Source: JALYXV01 sp963791545 (GTDB taxonomy: Bacteria > Actinomycetota > Acidimicrobiia > Acidimicrobiales > Palsa-688). From it: a stretch of DNA of 64,000 nt. A model generated the notes under the pieces. That model worked only from the letters and a program-made list of their open reading frames with translations. It was not told the DNA's origin and did no database searches. Positions 46,514-55,366 of this stretch are shown here, one piece after another. Positions within the stretch are counted from its first letter, which is position 1; every line of letters begins with the position of its first letter. Both the position numbers and the translations under genes were made by a program. The stretch is taken from the NCBI GenBank assembly GCA_963791545.1, contig CAWBSR010000018.1, forward strand, positions 310,001 to 374,000, in the 5' to 3' direction.

Positions 46514-48793
46514 CTAGCTGGCCGGGGCCACCCGGCCGTACAGCGTGGTGCGCTGCTCCAGGCGGCGCCCCAGCGACTCCGCCAGCGCCAACAGTGACGC
46601 CTCGTCGACGGCCTGGCCGTGGCGGGCGCCGGCGGCGCGGGAGATGTTCTCGTCCATCAAGGTACCTCCCAGGTCGTTGACGCCGGCGCGCAACAGCTGG
46701 CGCACCCCGTCCAGGCCCATCTTCACCCACGAGGCCTGGATGTTGGGCACCCACCCGTGGTAGGCGATGCGCCCCACCGCGTGCATGAGCACGGCCTCGC
46801 GGTAGGTCGGCCCCCGGCGGGCCTTGCGCTGGAGATAGATCGGCGAAGCCATGTGCACGAACGGCAGTGGCACGAACTCGGTGAATCCGCCGGTCTCCTT
46901 CTGCAACGCCCGGGTGCGCACCAGGTGGCGGGCCCAGTGCACCGGCTGTTCGATCGCCCCGAACATGATCGTGATGTTGGATCGAAGGCCCAGTGAGTGG
47001 GCGGTGCGGTGGACCTCCAGCCACGTCTCGGTGTCGATCTTGTCGGGGCAGAGAACGGCCCGGACCTCGTCGTCGAGGATTTCCGCGGCCGTGCCCGGGA
47101 GGGTCTTCAGCCCGGCATCCATCAATCGCTGGAGGTAGCAGGCCAGCGGCTCGCCCAGCCGGCGGGCCCCCTCGTGCACCTCGAGGGCGGTGAAACCGTG
47201 GATGTGGATGGTCTCCGACGCCTCCCGCACCGCCCGGATGACCTCGAGGTAGTAGTCACCGTCGAAGCTCGGGTGGATGCCGCCCTGGAGGCACACCTCA
47301 GTGGCCCCCAGCGCTTCCGCCTCGACCACCCGGCGGGTTATCTCGTCGAGCCCCAGCAGATAGGGGGTGCCCCGCAGGTTGAGTGACAGCGGGCCCTTGG
47401 AGAAGGCGCAGAAGCGGCATTTGAAGGTGCACACGTTGGTGTAGTTGATGTTGCGGTTGGCCACCCAGGTGACCACATCGCCCACCACCTCGGTCCGCAA
47501 CCAGTCCGCCACTTCGGCCACCGCCACCACCTCTGGCCCCCGGGCCGCGAACAAGGCGGTGAGTTCGGCGACGCCTGGTTCCTGGCCCAGCAGGACCCCG
47601 CCCAGGACCTCGGCGACGGGACCGCCCGTCGTGGTGCGGGGCCCGGCGCCGGCCGGCGGCAGCAGCACCGGGGGATCGGTCTCGGCTCCCGAGTACCAGG
47701 TCTCGCCCGGCTCCCGGGCCAGGCTCTCGGCGTCGGAGCGGTCGAGGACCGGGAACCGCAGGGCGGGGTCGAGCCACCGCTCGGCGTCGGCCGCGAAACG
47801 GGGGTAGATGGTCAGCCGGGGGGCGAGGGAGAAGCCCGCCTGCTCGGTCACCTCCCGCAGCCGGTCCAGGGCCGGCCAGGGCCGTTCCGGGTTCACGTGG
47901 TCGACGGTCACCGGCGAAACCCCGCCCCAGTCGCCAATCCCGGCGGCCAGCAGGGGGCCCAGGTCGTCGGACAGGTTGGGGGGGGCCTGCACCTGGATGT
48001 CGGCGGGGAGAACCAGCCGGGCGGCCGCGATCGACCACTGGAACTCCTCGGGAGGGCAGGGGGGGGCGGCGTGCATGGTGGTGCCCGGCTTGGGCAGGAA
48101 GTTCTGGACGATCACCTCCTGCACGTGGCCATGGCGGCGGTGCGAATCGGCGATCGCCGCCAGCGCCTCCAGCCGGTCGCCCCGGGTCTCGCCGATGCCA
48201 ACCAGGATGCCGGTCGTGAAAGCGATGTTGAGGGCGCCCGCCGCCTCCAGGGTCGCCAGCCGGCGCTGCGGGGTCTTGTCGGGGGCGCCCCGGTGGCAGT
48301 CCAGATCGGGTCGCAGCGACTCGATCATCATGCCCTGGGACGCCGACACCGTCCGCAGGGCGGCCAGCTCCTCGGGCGCCAGGGCCCCGCCGTTGGCGTG
48401 GGGCAGCAGCCCTGTCTCGTCCAGGACCAGCCGGCACATGGCGACCAGGTAGTCGACGGTGGAGCGGTAGCCGCGCTCGGCCAGCCAGGCGGCGGCGGCC
48501 GGGTAGCGGTCCTCGGGCGCTTCGCCCAAGGTGAACAGGGCCTCGGCGCACCCGGCCGCGGCGCCTGCCCGGGCCACCGCCAGCACCTCCTCGGGCGACA
48601 AGTAGGGCGCGGCCACCCGGGCCGGCGCCTTGGCGAAGGTGCAGTAGCCGCAGCGGTCCCGGCACAGCATGGTGAGAGGAATGAAGACCTTCGGCGAGTA
48701 GGTGACCCGCCGCCCAAAGGCCCGGTCCCGGACATCGGCGGCAAGGGACACGAGGTCGGGCAGCGTCAGACCGAGCAGCTCGTCGATGGCCAT
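46514..48793 (-). CDS. fbiC: FO synthase, fused CofG-CofH (FbiC)
   Basis: A 759-aa fusion of two radical-SAM enzymes. The N-terminal CofG half has CRDRCGYC (CxxxCxxC, Cys44/48/51) and the C-terminal CofH half CTFKCRFC. Together they build 7,8-didemethyl-8-hydroxy-5-deazariboflavin (FO) from tyrosine and a pyrimidine, the chromophore of coenzyme F420. ATG 48791-48793 (MAIDELLGLTLPDLV) fits the family; an upstream extension is out of line. Indicates that the host makes F420. Other F420 genes are not nearby. Confidence 0.96.
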   Translation of the reverse strand: MAIDELLGLTLPDLVSLAADVRDRAFGRRVTYSPKVFIPLTMLCRDRCGYCTFAKAPARVAAPYLSPEEVLAVARAGAAAGCAEALFTLGEAPEDRYPAAAAWLAERGYRSTVDYLVAMCRLVLDETGLLPHANGGALAPEELAALRTVSASQGMMIESLRPDLDCHRGAPDKTPQRRLATLEAAGALNIAFTTGILVGIGETRGDRLEALAAIADSHRRHGHVQEVIVQNFLPKPGTTMHAAPPCPPEEFQWSIAAARLVLPADIQVQAPPNLSDDLGPLLAAGIGDWGGVSPVTVDHVNPERPWPALDRLREVTEQAGFSLAPRLTIYPRFAADAERWLDPALRFPVLDRSDAESLAREPGETWYSGAETDPPVLLPPAGAGPRTTTGGPVAEVLGGVLLGQEPGVAELTALFAARGPEVVAVAEVADWLRTEVVGDVVTWVANRNINYTNVCTFKCRFCAFSKGPLSLNLRGTPYLLGLDEITRRVVEAEALGATEVCLQGGIHPSFDGDYYLEVIRAVREASETIHIHGFTALEVHEGARRLGEPLACYLQRLMDAGLKTLPGTAAEILDDEVRAVLCPDKIDTETWLEVHRTAHSLGLRSNITIMFGAIEQPVHWARHLVRTRALQKETGGFTEFVPLPFVHMASPIYLQRKARRGPTYREAVLMHAVGRIAYHGWVPNIQASWVKMGLDGVRQLLRAGVNDLGGTLMDENISRAAGARHGQAVDEASLLALAESLGRRLEQRTTLYGRVAPAS

Positions 48794-48804
48794 CGCGGCA
48801 ACCC

Positions 48805-48810
48805 TATAAG
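48805..48810 (+). promoter_or_regulatory. Possible -10 element of the GNAT gene
   Basis: TATAAG in GC-rich DNA lies 4-5 bases before ATG 48815 and about 16 before GTG 48827. The usual distance would put transcription start near 48817, which favours a leaderless transcript beginning close to one of these codons. Confidence 0.4.
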
Positions 48811-48814
48811 CCTT

Positions 48815-49780
48815 ATGTTTCCAATCGTGGCTCCGGTCTTGGTGGAGGAGGTGGGAAAAGGAGTGCCGGGGCGTCAGTTCGCCGATCTGGCCATGGCGCT
48901 GGGTGGCCGCGGGCCGGGCGTCGAGTGGTTGCTGGCGGGGCAACGGCGCCGGCTCATGGGGGCCGAACCGCCGCTGGGGGAGGCGGCCCGGCTGCTGGCC
49001 CGGCGCGATGGCCGCCCGGTGGCCCGGCTGAGCGCCCACCAGCAGGGCGACGGTTCCGGCAGCTTCGGTTTCCTGGCGGTCGAGAGCGCCGCGGATGTCG
49101 ACGCGGTGCGGGCGCTGTTGGGCGCCGCTTCGGCATGGCTGGCCGATCGAGGGTCGACGACCATTCTTGGTCCCCTGTCGTGGACCGCGGCCGACGAAGC
49201 GGGAGTCCTCGTCGACGGTGAGGAGGCGGGGCCGACGACGGGACGGGCATGGAACCAGTGCTGGTACGGCGCTGTTCTGGAAGCGGCGGGGCTGATGGTG
49301 GCCGAGGAGCTGTGTTCCTTCCGCCTGGCGGCCGCCCGCGAGGGTGCCGGCGCCGCGGTCCTGAGCCCCTCGGCGTTCGCAGTTCCCCCCGATGTGGGTC
49401 GCTTCGCCGATCCCGCTCTCCAGCTGGCGTGGCCCGAAGGGGAAGGCTCGGTGGTCGCCGTCCCCGACCTGGCCGGGGCCGCGGCAGGCACCGGTGGTGC
49501 ATGGTCGTTGGCCAGACGGGCCCGGCGCCGGGACTGGGAGGGGTGTGTCGTCACCGCCATGGACGGCGACGGGTCCGTCCTCATCCCCGGACTCTGCGCC
49601 GCCGCCGCCCGGGCCGGCTACGAGTGGGTACTGAGCCCCTGGGCGCCCGACGGGCGGCGCCCTCTCATGCGCCACCACCTCTACCGTGGGGACATCGCGT
49701 CGCTGGTCGACGGCGCGACGGTTGTCGGTCGCGAGGTCTTGGGCCACGGGCCGGCCGGGCCTTGTTGTCAGGGACCGTGA
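48815..49780 (+). CDS. GNAT-like acetyltransferase-fold protein
   Basis: About 321 aa. The segment RPVARLSAHQQGDGSGSFGF, LLGAASAWLADRGSTTILGP, the acidic loop VLVDGEEAGPTTGRAW and LMRHHLYR match a family of large GNAT-fold proteins with a central GxxGF... strand and paired N-terminal/C-terminal halves. The usual acetyl-CoA P-loop (QxxGxG/A) is not obvious, so activity is uncertain. Starts ATG 48815 or GTG 48827. Divergent from fbiC with only about 20 bases between; the next gene overlaps by four bases. Confidence 0.6.
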   Translation: MFPIVAPVLVEEVGKGVPGRQFADLAMALGGRGPGVEWLLAGQRRRLMGAEPPLGEAARLLARRDGRPVARLSAHQQGDGSGSFGFLAVESAADVDAVRALLGAASAWLADRGSTTILGPLSWTAADEAGVLVDGEEAGPTTGRAWNQCWYGAVLEAAGLMVAEELCSFRLAAAREGAGAAVLSPSAFAVPPDVGRFADPALQLAWPEGEGSVVAVPDLAGAAAGTGGAWSLARRARRRDWEGCVVTAMDGDGSVLIPGLCAAAARAGYEWVLSPWAPDGRRPLMRHHLYRGDIASLVDGATVVGREVLGHGPAGPCCQGP

Positions 49781-50829
49781 CTGGCCGGGCCGGGCACTTG
49801 TACCCTCGGCGGGTGGACGACTTGGAGGACGCAGTCGATGCGGTGGCCCGGGGCGCCGGCTTCTCGGGTGTGGTGCGCCTCGACGGGGCCGCCCACGTGC
49901 GATTGGCCAAGGGATATGGTTTCGCCCACCGGGGCTGGGCAAGGCCGAATACCGTCGACACCCGATTGGCCCTCGCCAGCGGCGGTAAGGGACTGACCGC
50001 CCTGACGCTGGTGAGTCTGATCGAAGAAGGCCAACTCGATCTGACGACGACCGCTCGATCGGTGCTGGGCGACGACCTACCGCTCATCCATGACGAGGTG
50101 ACGATCGAGCACCTGCTGGGGCACCGTTCGGGCATCGGCGACTATCTCGACGAGGACGACGGCCGGCCCGTCACCGACTATCTCATGGCTGTGCCGGTGC
50201 ACGAACTGGAGACCACCGAGCAATACCTCGGGGTACTCGGGGGGCACGAGCAGAAGTTTGCGCCCGGTGAGCGCTTTTCCTATTGCAATGGTGGTTACGT
50301 CGTGCTGGCGCTGATCGCCGAGCGGGTGGCGGGCACCCCCTTTCACGAGTTGGTGCAGCAACGGGTCTGCCGACCCGCAGGTATGGGCGATACCGACTTT
50401 CTTCGCTCCGACGAACTGCCCGGTGGCACCGCGCTCGGATACTTGGGCGACGATGGGCCGAGAAGCAACGTTTTTCACCTCCCGGTCAAAGGAAACGGCG
50501 ATGGTGGGATCTATTCGACCGTCGCCGATATCCATGCCTTTTGGGATGCCTTTTTTTCCGGGCGAATCGTATCCCCCGAATGGGTCGCCGCAATGGTGCA
50601 CCCGCGCAGTGTTGTGCCGTCGGAATCGAGCCGATACGGCCTCGGTTTCTGGCTCCACGAATCGCGCGACATCGTGATGCTCGAGGGCTATGACGCCGGC
50701 GTTTCTTTTCGGACCGTGCGTGACCCCGGTGGGCGCTTCACCCTCACGGTTATCGCGAACACCACCAAGGGGGCATGGCCGGTCGCCCGCCACCTGGAGG
50801 AGATCATCGGTTTGCGGTCCCCGGGCTAG
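49777..50829 (+). CDS. Beta-lactamase-fold serine hydrolase (class C/PBP4-like)
   Basis: About 350 aa. Active-site SxxK is SGGK in LASGGKGLTALTL, the YxN motif is YCN in GERFSYCNGGYVVLALI, and HRSGIGDYLDED precedes it, as in family S12 esterases/carboxypeptidases. No signal peptide is seen, so it may be cytoplasmic or exported by an unusual route. GTG 49777 overlaps the previous stop (GTGA); GTG 49813 is an alternative start. The last third has more T-rich codons than neighbours. Substrate unknown; not evidence of drug resistance by itself. Confidence 0.85.
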   Translation: MTGRAGHLYPRRVDDLEDAVDAVARGAGFSGVVRLDGAAHVRLAKGYGFAHRGWARPNTVDTRLALASGGKGLTALTLVSLIEEGQLDLTTTARSVLGDDLPLIHDEVTIEHLLGHRSGIGDYLDEDDGRPVTDYLMAVPVHELETTEQYLGVLGGHEQKFAPGERFSYCNGGYVVLALIAERVAGTPFHELVQQRVCRPAGMGDTDFLRSDELPGGTALGYLGDDGPRSNVFHLPVKGNGDGGIYSTVADIHAFWDAFFSGRIVSPEWVAAMVHPRSVVPSESSRYGLGFWLHESRDIVMLEGYDAGVSFRTVRDPGGRFTLTVIANTTKGAWPVARHLEEIIGLRSPG

Positions 50830-50857
50830 GCTGGGCCACGCCGGCGGGTCGAGGAGG

Positions 50858-51313
50858 GTGGTTTCAATCGACGAGAACGAACCTCAGGAGGTGGACGGCG
50901 CAACCGAGCCGTTCACCTACATGCTCCTGCTCGACGCCGGGTCACCGGTATCGCGTGAGGCGGCGGAGGCGGCCCGTGCCCTGATCACGGCCCGGCTCGA
51001 GAGAGACGATCCGAGGTTGTTTTACGCGGAGCTAAAGCATCAGGTCAACCGCATATTCGACGGCGTGACGGTCTCCGCAGAGCTCAAACCGGTAGTCGAA
51101 GCCCGGGTCGAATGGGTGGCCAGTTTGCTGGCGGCCATGTCGGTCGTGGCCGAAATGTTGGTGCACGGGTCGACCGGCCTGACCCGGGCGGTCGCCGACG
51201 CCACCCAGGAGAGCCCGGAGGAAAAGGACGCCTTCATTTCCCTCATGGGGACGCCGGAGCGACTCATCGAGTTGACCTTCCAACTGGCCGCCGAAGAGGG
51301 TTGGACCATCTGA
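50858..51313 (+). CDS. Conserved-looking helical protein of unknown function
   Basis: About 151 aa, mostly helical and acidic (LFYAELKHQVNRIFDGVTV, VEWVASLLAAMSVVAEMLV, LIELTFQLAAEEGW). The strong ribosome site GAGGAGG (50851-50857) abuts GTG 50858, too close for it; ATC 50867 (protein start IDENEPQEV) sits at ideal spacing and may be a rare start codon. No family recognised. Confidence 0.6.
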   Translation: MVSIDENEPQEVDGATEPFTYMLLLDAGSPVSREAAEAARALITARLERDDPRLFYAELKHQVNRIFDGVTVSAELKPVVEARVEWVASLLAAMSVVAEMLVHGSTGLTRAVADATQESPEEKDAFISLMGTPERLIELTFQLAAEEGWTI

Positions 51314-51711
51314 GGGACCCGGCGCCGGCGAACTCGGAGGCGGCCCACGCGAGGAGGGGGCCTTAGGCGGTTTGACGCCGGAAACGGCGCCCGAAATGAG
51401 GTAGTCGTCCGATGTGCGGGCCTACCTTAGGTGCCCAATTTGGTGTCATGTTCACCTGGGATGCTGTGCAGCAGTTGGTCGGTGACCACCGCGGCCGGAT
51501 GATGGCCGAGGCGGACACGGCTCGAACCCTTCACCCGGCGTCGCCGAGGCCATCGGCGCCCCGCCGGGCCGGCCGTTCCCGGGGCCGCTGGCGCTCGCTG
51601 GAAATGGTCCCCACGCTCCATCGGTGGTGACGCACCAGTTCCACTTTTGGTGCTCGTGGCTCGGGCGGGACTTCCGCCCGTCATCTCGGACGGCCGAGGA
51701 GGAGCCCCGTC
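51314..51711. other. Intergenic region with a possible 60-aa ORF
   Basis: A 398-base gap holds no recognisable gene. ATG 51448 on the plus strand opens a 60-codon frame (MFTWDAVQQLVGDHRGRMM...) with an amphipathic start but an Arg/Pro-rich tail ending at 51630, which could be a small protein or chance. TACCTTAGG upstream might be a -10 region. Nothing else stands out. Confidence 0.35.
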
Positions 51712-52101
51712 TCAGCTGCCCGAGGGCGCCACCAGCTCGACTTCGAAGCCGTCGCCGTCCTCCAGGTAACCCACATGGGCCCCGCCGGCGATGGGATGGC
51801 CGTCGATGGGCAGCGTCACCCAGCCGTGCTCGGCCGCCTCGCCGGTGATCGCGACCAGGGCGGCGCCGGAGGACAGGGCGAAGGCGATGTGATTGAGCCC
51901 CGGTCGCATCCGGCTGTACAGCATGCCCGGCACCATGTCAGGCGACTGCTCCAGGGCGACCGAGAAGCCGCTGCGGTGGCGGAACAGCAACACGGGGCCC
52001 AGCGAGCGGTCCTGAAGGTACCCGAGCCGGCCCAGCAGCCAACCCCATGACACCTCGGCCCGGCCGAGGTCGGGCACCCATAAGGTGAGGTGATGAAGCA
52101 C
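51712..52101 (-). CDS. Glyoxalase/VOC-superfamily protein
   Basis: A 129-aa VOC-fold protein: MLHHLTLWVPDLGRAEVSWG (start of first betaalphabetabetabeta unit), GLNHIAFAL in the middle and HVGYLEDGDGFEVELVAP (metal-binding Glu-type position) at the end. Members act as glyoxalases, dioxygenases or binding proteins; the function here is open. Divergent from the DUF2993-like gene with about 26 bases between starts. Confidence 0.85.
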   Translation of the reverse strand: MLHHLTLWVPDLGRAEVSWGWLLGRLGYLQDRSLGPVLLFRHRSGFSVALEQSPDMVPGMLYSRMRPGLNHIAFALSSGAALVAITGEAAEHGWVTLPIDGHPIAGGAHVGYLEDGDGFEVELVAPSGS

Positions 52102-52127
52102 CCGTTGAGGGTACCCGGGTACCTGGT

Positions 52128-52754
52128 ATGAGAAAGCTCCTCTTCCTTGTGGTCCTCCTGGCGTTGGTGTTGGTGGCCGTCGACATCGGCACCCGCATCG
52201 CCATGCAGCACCAGCTGGAACAGCGGATCGACAGCTACGTGCCCAATGCCGGGGCGTCGGTCACCATCCACGGCTTCCCGTTCCTGCTGAAGCTGGTCGC
52301 CCAAGGAGGGGTCGACGAGATCACCGCCCACGCCCGCCAGGTGAGCCAGGGCGCCTTCGTCCTCGACCAGGTCGACGTGGCGGTGCACGGCGTGCGGATC
52401 AACCGCCACCTGTTTCTCCAGAAGCGGCAACTGGAGATCGTGGCCATCGATATTGGGACCGTCTCCGCGGACATGACCGAGGCCGACTTCGCCCGCCTGG
52501 TCGGCGTGCCGGTCACGCTGGGCAACGGTACCGCCCGGGTGACGGTGGCCGGCGTCTCGGTCGCCGGTCGGGTCTCGATCACCAATGGCCGGCTCATCCT
52601 GGCCGCATCCGGCCTGCCGGTGTCGGTACCCATCCCCACGCTGCCGGTGCTGCCGTGCCTGGCCGACGTCAAGATCGTTCCCGGGCACCTGGTTGCGTCG
52701 TGCACGTTCCACCAGATCCCGGCCGCCTTGAGGATCGCCCTCCAGCTCCAGTAG
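52128..52754 (+). CDS. DUF2993 (LmeA-like) exported protein
   Basis: A 208-aa protein with an N-terminal membrane/signal helix (KLLFLVVLLALVLVAVD) and a beta-rich body with ASVTIHGFPFLLKLVAQGG, the typical DUF2993 start. In mycobacteria the family member LmeA assists lipomannan maturation and binds phosphatidylinositol; in other actinobacteria function is not known. No mannosyltransferase gene is close. Confidence 0.82.
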   Translation: MRKLLFLVVLLALVLVAVDIGTRIAMQHQLEQRIDSYVPNAGASVTIHGFPFLLKLVAQGGVDEITAHARQVSQGAFVLDQVDVAVHGVRINRHLFLQKRQLEIVAIDIGTVSADMTEADFARLVGVPVTLGNGTARVTVAGVSVAGRVSITNGRLILAASGLPVSVPIPTLPVLPCLADVKIVPGHLVASCTFHQIPAALRIALQLQ

Positions 52755-52833
52755 GCGCGGGACCGCCCGAGCCTTGGGTCCCTCGTTCAGGATGCCCCGG
52801 ACCCGCCCGGGCCGGGAGGGCGCCGGGCGATGC

Positions 52834-53721
52834 TTAGAGCCCAGCCGCGTGCAGGGCCACCTGGAGCGCCCGGAAGTCGGCTGCTTCCCCCCGGGCATTG
52901 GGGTGGATAGGGAAGGCGTCGGTCCCGGGGAGGACGGGCTCGACCCACCGGTTGGCCGCCGCCTGGCAGGCGTCGTGGCCCAGGCTGGGCGTGTAGGTGT
53001 CCACAAAGGTGGCGCCGTGGGCCGCCGCCTGGGTTCGCAGCATGTTGTTGAGGGCCCGCTCGAGCCCGTTCAGGTAGGCCACGTCCCCGGTGGTGATGGG
53101 GAGCAGCGGGTAGCAGCTGCCGGCCCGGGGCAGGATGTCCGGGTAGCCGACCACGAACACCTGGGCCGAGGGGGACCGGGTGTGGATGGTGGCCAGCGCC
53201 CTGCCGATCACCGGCGCGTCGCCATTGACCAGGTTCACGAAGTAGTTGCCGAACACGGCCTGGCACCGTGCCCCGATGTCGAGGACGTCGAGGACGTCGG
53301 TGGCGCTGCAGGCGGCAATGGCGCTGAGGAACAACTGGTTGTCGTTGCCGCCGATACCGATGGTCACCACCGAGGTGGACGTCTTCAGGGCATGGAACTG
53401 GGGCGGTTGATCGAGGTACTGCGCCATTGTCATGTTGGCGGTCGTGGCGGAGCTGCAGCTGCGGTCGGTGAGGGAGAAGCCGAAGGCGGCCGCAGTCAGG
53501 TGCGGGTAGTTGATCGCCGACTGGAGGCAGTCCAGCGGCGACGCCGGAGCCAATGGGAGCACGAGCGGCGCCGCGGTGTAGGAATCGCCCAGGGCCACAT
53601 ACGACTGGGGAGCGGCGCCATGGACGGCCGCCGCGGGGACCGCTCCCACGGCCACGGTAGCTGCGACGACGGTCGCCACGGTCGCCACCGCCCGCCCCCA
53701 ACGCCCGGTTCTCACATGCAT
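52834..53721 (-). CDS. Secreted SGNH/GDSL-family lipase or esterase
   Basis: A 295-aa protein with a signal peptide (VATVATVVAATVAVGAVPAAA) and SGNH blocks: YVALGDSYTAAP (catalytic Ser), Gly and Asn of VTIGIGGNDN, and PIHPNARGEAA (catalytic Asp-x-x-His). Cys pairs may form disulfides. Such enzymes hydrolyse lipids or ester-linked glycans outside the cell. ATG 53719-53721 is preceded by GAGGGAGG. Confidence 0.93.
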   Translation of the reverse strand: MHVRTGRWGRAVATVATVVAATVAVGAVPAAAVHGAAPQSYVALGDSYTAAPLVLPLAPASPLDCLQSAINYPHLTAAAFGFSLTDRSCSSATTANMTMAQYLDQPPQFHALKTSTSVVTIGIGGNDNQLFLSAIAACSATDVLDVLDIGARCQAVFGNYFVNLVNGDAPVIGRALATIHTRSPSAQVFVVGYPDILPRAGSCYPLLPITTGDVAYLNGLERALNNMLRTQAAAHGATFVDTYTPSLGHDACQAAANRWVEPVLPGTDAFPIHPNARGEAADFRALQVALHAAGL

Positions 53722-53865
53722 CGCGCCTCCCTCGGATGAATCATGAGATGGAATCACCCCACGACGGCGCCGGCAAGCCCTACAGTGTGGGGCGGCGGAG
53801 TCAGCGGCGGCTGTCTGCGTCGGCCCGTCGCTGCGGCATGTGAGCAACGACGGAGGAGCAAGTCA

Positions 53866-54666
53866 ATGACCACCACCGAGCTGGCACCGCAATTCGCGGT
53901 GACCGTCCGTGGCTATGACCGGGTGCAGGTCGAGGACTACATCGACACGCTGCGGGAATGGCTGGGCAACGCCACGCTGCGCATGGAAGCCGCGGAATCC
54001 GAGAACAGCGAGCTGCGGGAGCAGGTGGCGCTGCTACGGACCCGCCTGGCCCAGGTCGACCATCAGCTGAGCGACGGCCCCCCCAGGACCATCGCCGCCT
54101 TGGGAGACCGGCTGGGCCGCATCCTGGAGCTGGCCGAGGAGGCCGCGTCGACCGCCCAGGCCGACGCCGAGGCGGAGGCGGTGGCGATCGTGGGCCGGGC
54201 CCGCCAGGAGGCGGCCGGTCTCATCCGGTCCGCCCAGGACCGCCACGGCGAGATGGAAGCGTTCATCGGGGGCGCCGCCGATCAGGCCGCCCTGCTGGTG
54301 GCCCAGGCCGAGGAGAAGGCCGCAAAGAACGCCACCCGGATCCTCGCGGAGGCGGATACTCAGGCGGCGGGGCGGGAGGCCCAGGCGGCCGAGCGGGCCC
54401 GGGCCATGGTGGCCGAGGCCGAGGAGCAGCGACGGCGCGTCGTCGCCCGGCTGGAGGAGGAGCAGGCGGCCCTCAGGGCCGAGCTACTGCGCCTGGTAAC
54501 CGAGCGCAACGACGTGCGCGACGGTCTTACCCGGTTGAAGGAATCGCTGCAGGGGATCATCTCGGAACTGGCGACCGGCGCCCCGCCGGTACTTCCCTCC
54601 TCCCGGCCCGGCGAGGGATCGACCGAGGGAGCCAGCCGGCCTGCCGGCCTGACCAGCGCCCGCTAG
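53866..54666 (+). CDS. DivIVA-domain coiled-coil protein
   Basis: A 266-aa protein. The N-terminus AVTVRGYDRVQVEDYIDTLRE is the DivIVA membrane-curvature-binding motif (usual GYxxxxVDxF form), followed by about 190 residues of Ala/Glu/Gln/Arg-rich coiled coil and a disordered tail. Relatives include Wag31 and cell-division/sporulation DivIVA-like proteins that recruit growth machinery to poles. ATG 53866 has GGAGGAG with good spacing. Its stop and the stop of pgl share one CTAG. Confidence 0.82.
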   Translation: MTTTELAPQFAVTVRGYDRVQVEDYIDTLREWLGNATLRMEAAESENSELREQVALLRTRLAQVDHQLSDGPPRTIAALGDRLGRILELAEEAASTAQADAEAEAVAIVGRARQEAAGLIRSAQDRHGEMEAFIGGAADQAALLVAQAEEKAAKNATRILAEADTQAAGREAQAAERARAMVAEAEEQRRRVVARLEEEQAALRAELLRLVTERNDVRDGLTRLKESLQGIISELATGAPPVLPSSRPGEGSTEGASRPAGLTSAR

Positions 54667-55337
54667 CGGTACTCCTTGGGCGCCGCCGCGGCGTCGACGA
54701 GCCAAATGATCTTGTCGGCGGTCACCCGGGCGGCCGGCAGGTCGGCACCGTCGTAGACCGCCTGCATGGCTTCCCGCTTCGACTCACCGGCCACCGTGAA
54801 GACGACCAACCGGCCCCGGGCGATGCCGCTATAGGTAAATGTCATGCGCCGGTAGTGATTCCGGTCGGATGGGTCCTCATTCATGGTCACCAGCACCCCG
54901 GGGTCGGCGTTCAAGGCCGGCGAGTCAGGAAAAAGGGAGGCGGTGTGGCCGTCGGGACCCATACCCAGGTGGACCACGTCGAGACGGCCCATCTCCCCGA
55001 GTCGCAGCTGGTAGGGCTCCGGCCCCTCCTCGCAGCGCATGGGGTAGACGGCGTTGGCGGCGCCCACCTTCTCCAACAGGGCTTGGCGTACCAGTCGCTG
55101 GTTGGAGTCGGGGTGGTCGGGGGGCACGCAGCGCTCGTCGGACCAGAAGATGTTGACCAACCACCAGTCGATCATTTCCGCGCCAACGAAGGCGAGCTTC
55201 TCGTAGCACGCCCGGGCCGTCTCCCCGCCCGACACGGCCAGGGAGAATTCCTCGTCGACGCGCCCGTGGAAGGCGTACACGACCCGCTCGGCGAAGGCGG
55301 TCGGCACGTCTTCGACGACCACGAGTTCCCCGTTCAC
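54663..55337 (-). CDS. pgl: 6-phosphogluconolactonase
   Basis: A 224-aa protein with the SugarP_isomerase/lactonase motifs FSLAVSGGETARACY, NIFWSDERCVPPDHPDSN and HLGMGPDGHTASLFP. It hydrolyses the lactone formed by glucose-6-phosphate dehydrogenase. It ends the tkt-tal-zwf-opcA-pgl operon. GTG 55335-55337 lies 30 bases after opcA. No ribosome site is clear. Confidence 0.93.
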   Translation of the reverse strand: MNGELVVVEDVPTAFAERVVYAFHGRVDEEFSLAVSGGETARACYEKLAFVGAEMIDWWLVNIFWSDERCVPPDHPDSNQRLVRQALLEKVGAANAVYPMRCEEGPEPYQLRLGEMGRLDVVHLGMGPDGHTASLFPDSPALNADPGVLVTMNEDPSDRNHYRRMTFTYSGIARGRLVVFTVAGESKREAMQAVYDGADLPAARVTADKIIWLVDAAAAPKEYR

Positions 55338-55366
55338 GGCACGCAGGTTAACTGGCGGTCGGGTCG

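Noticed and set aside
47897..48814. Plus-strand extension of the GNAT frame through fbiC
   Set aside because: It is antisense to conserved radical-SAM sequence; family similarity starts only near 48815.
48794..49942. Upstream extension of the fbiC frame
   Set aside because: It runs antisense through the GNAT and serine-hydrolase genes and reads as Pro/Arg/Gly-rich shadow sequence.
49777..50829. Beta-lactamase resistance gene
   Set aside because: Only the general S12 fold is seen; no signal peptide and no resistance neighbours.
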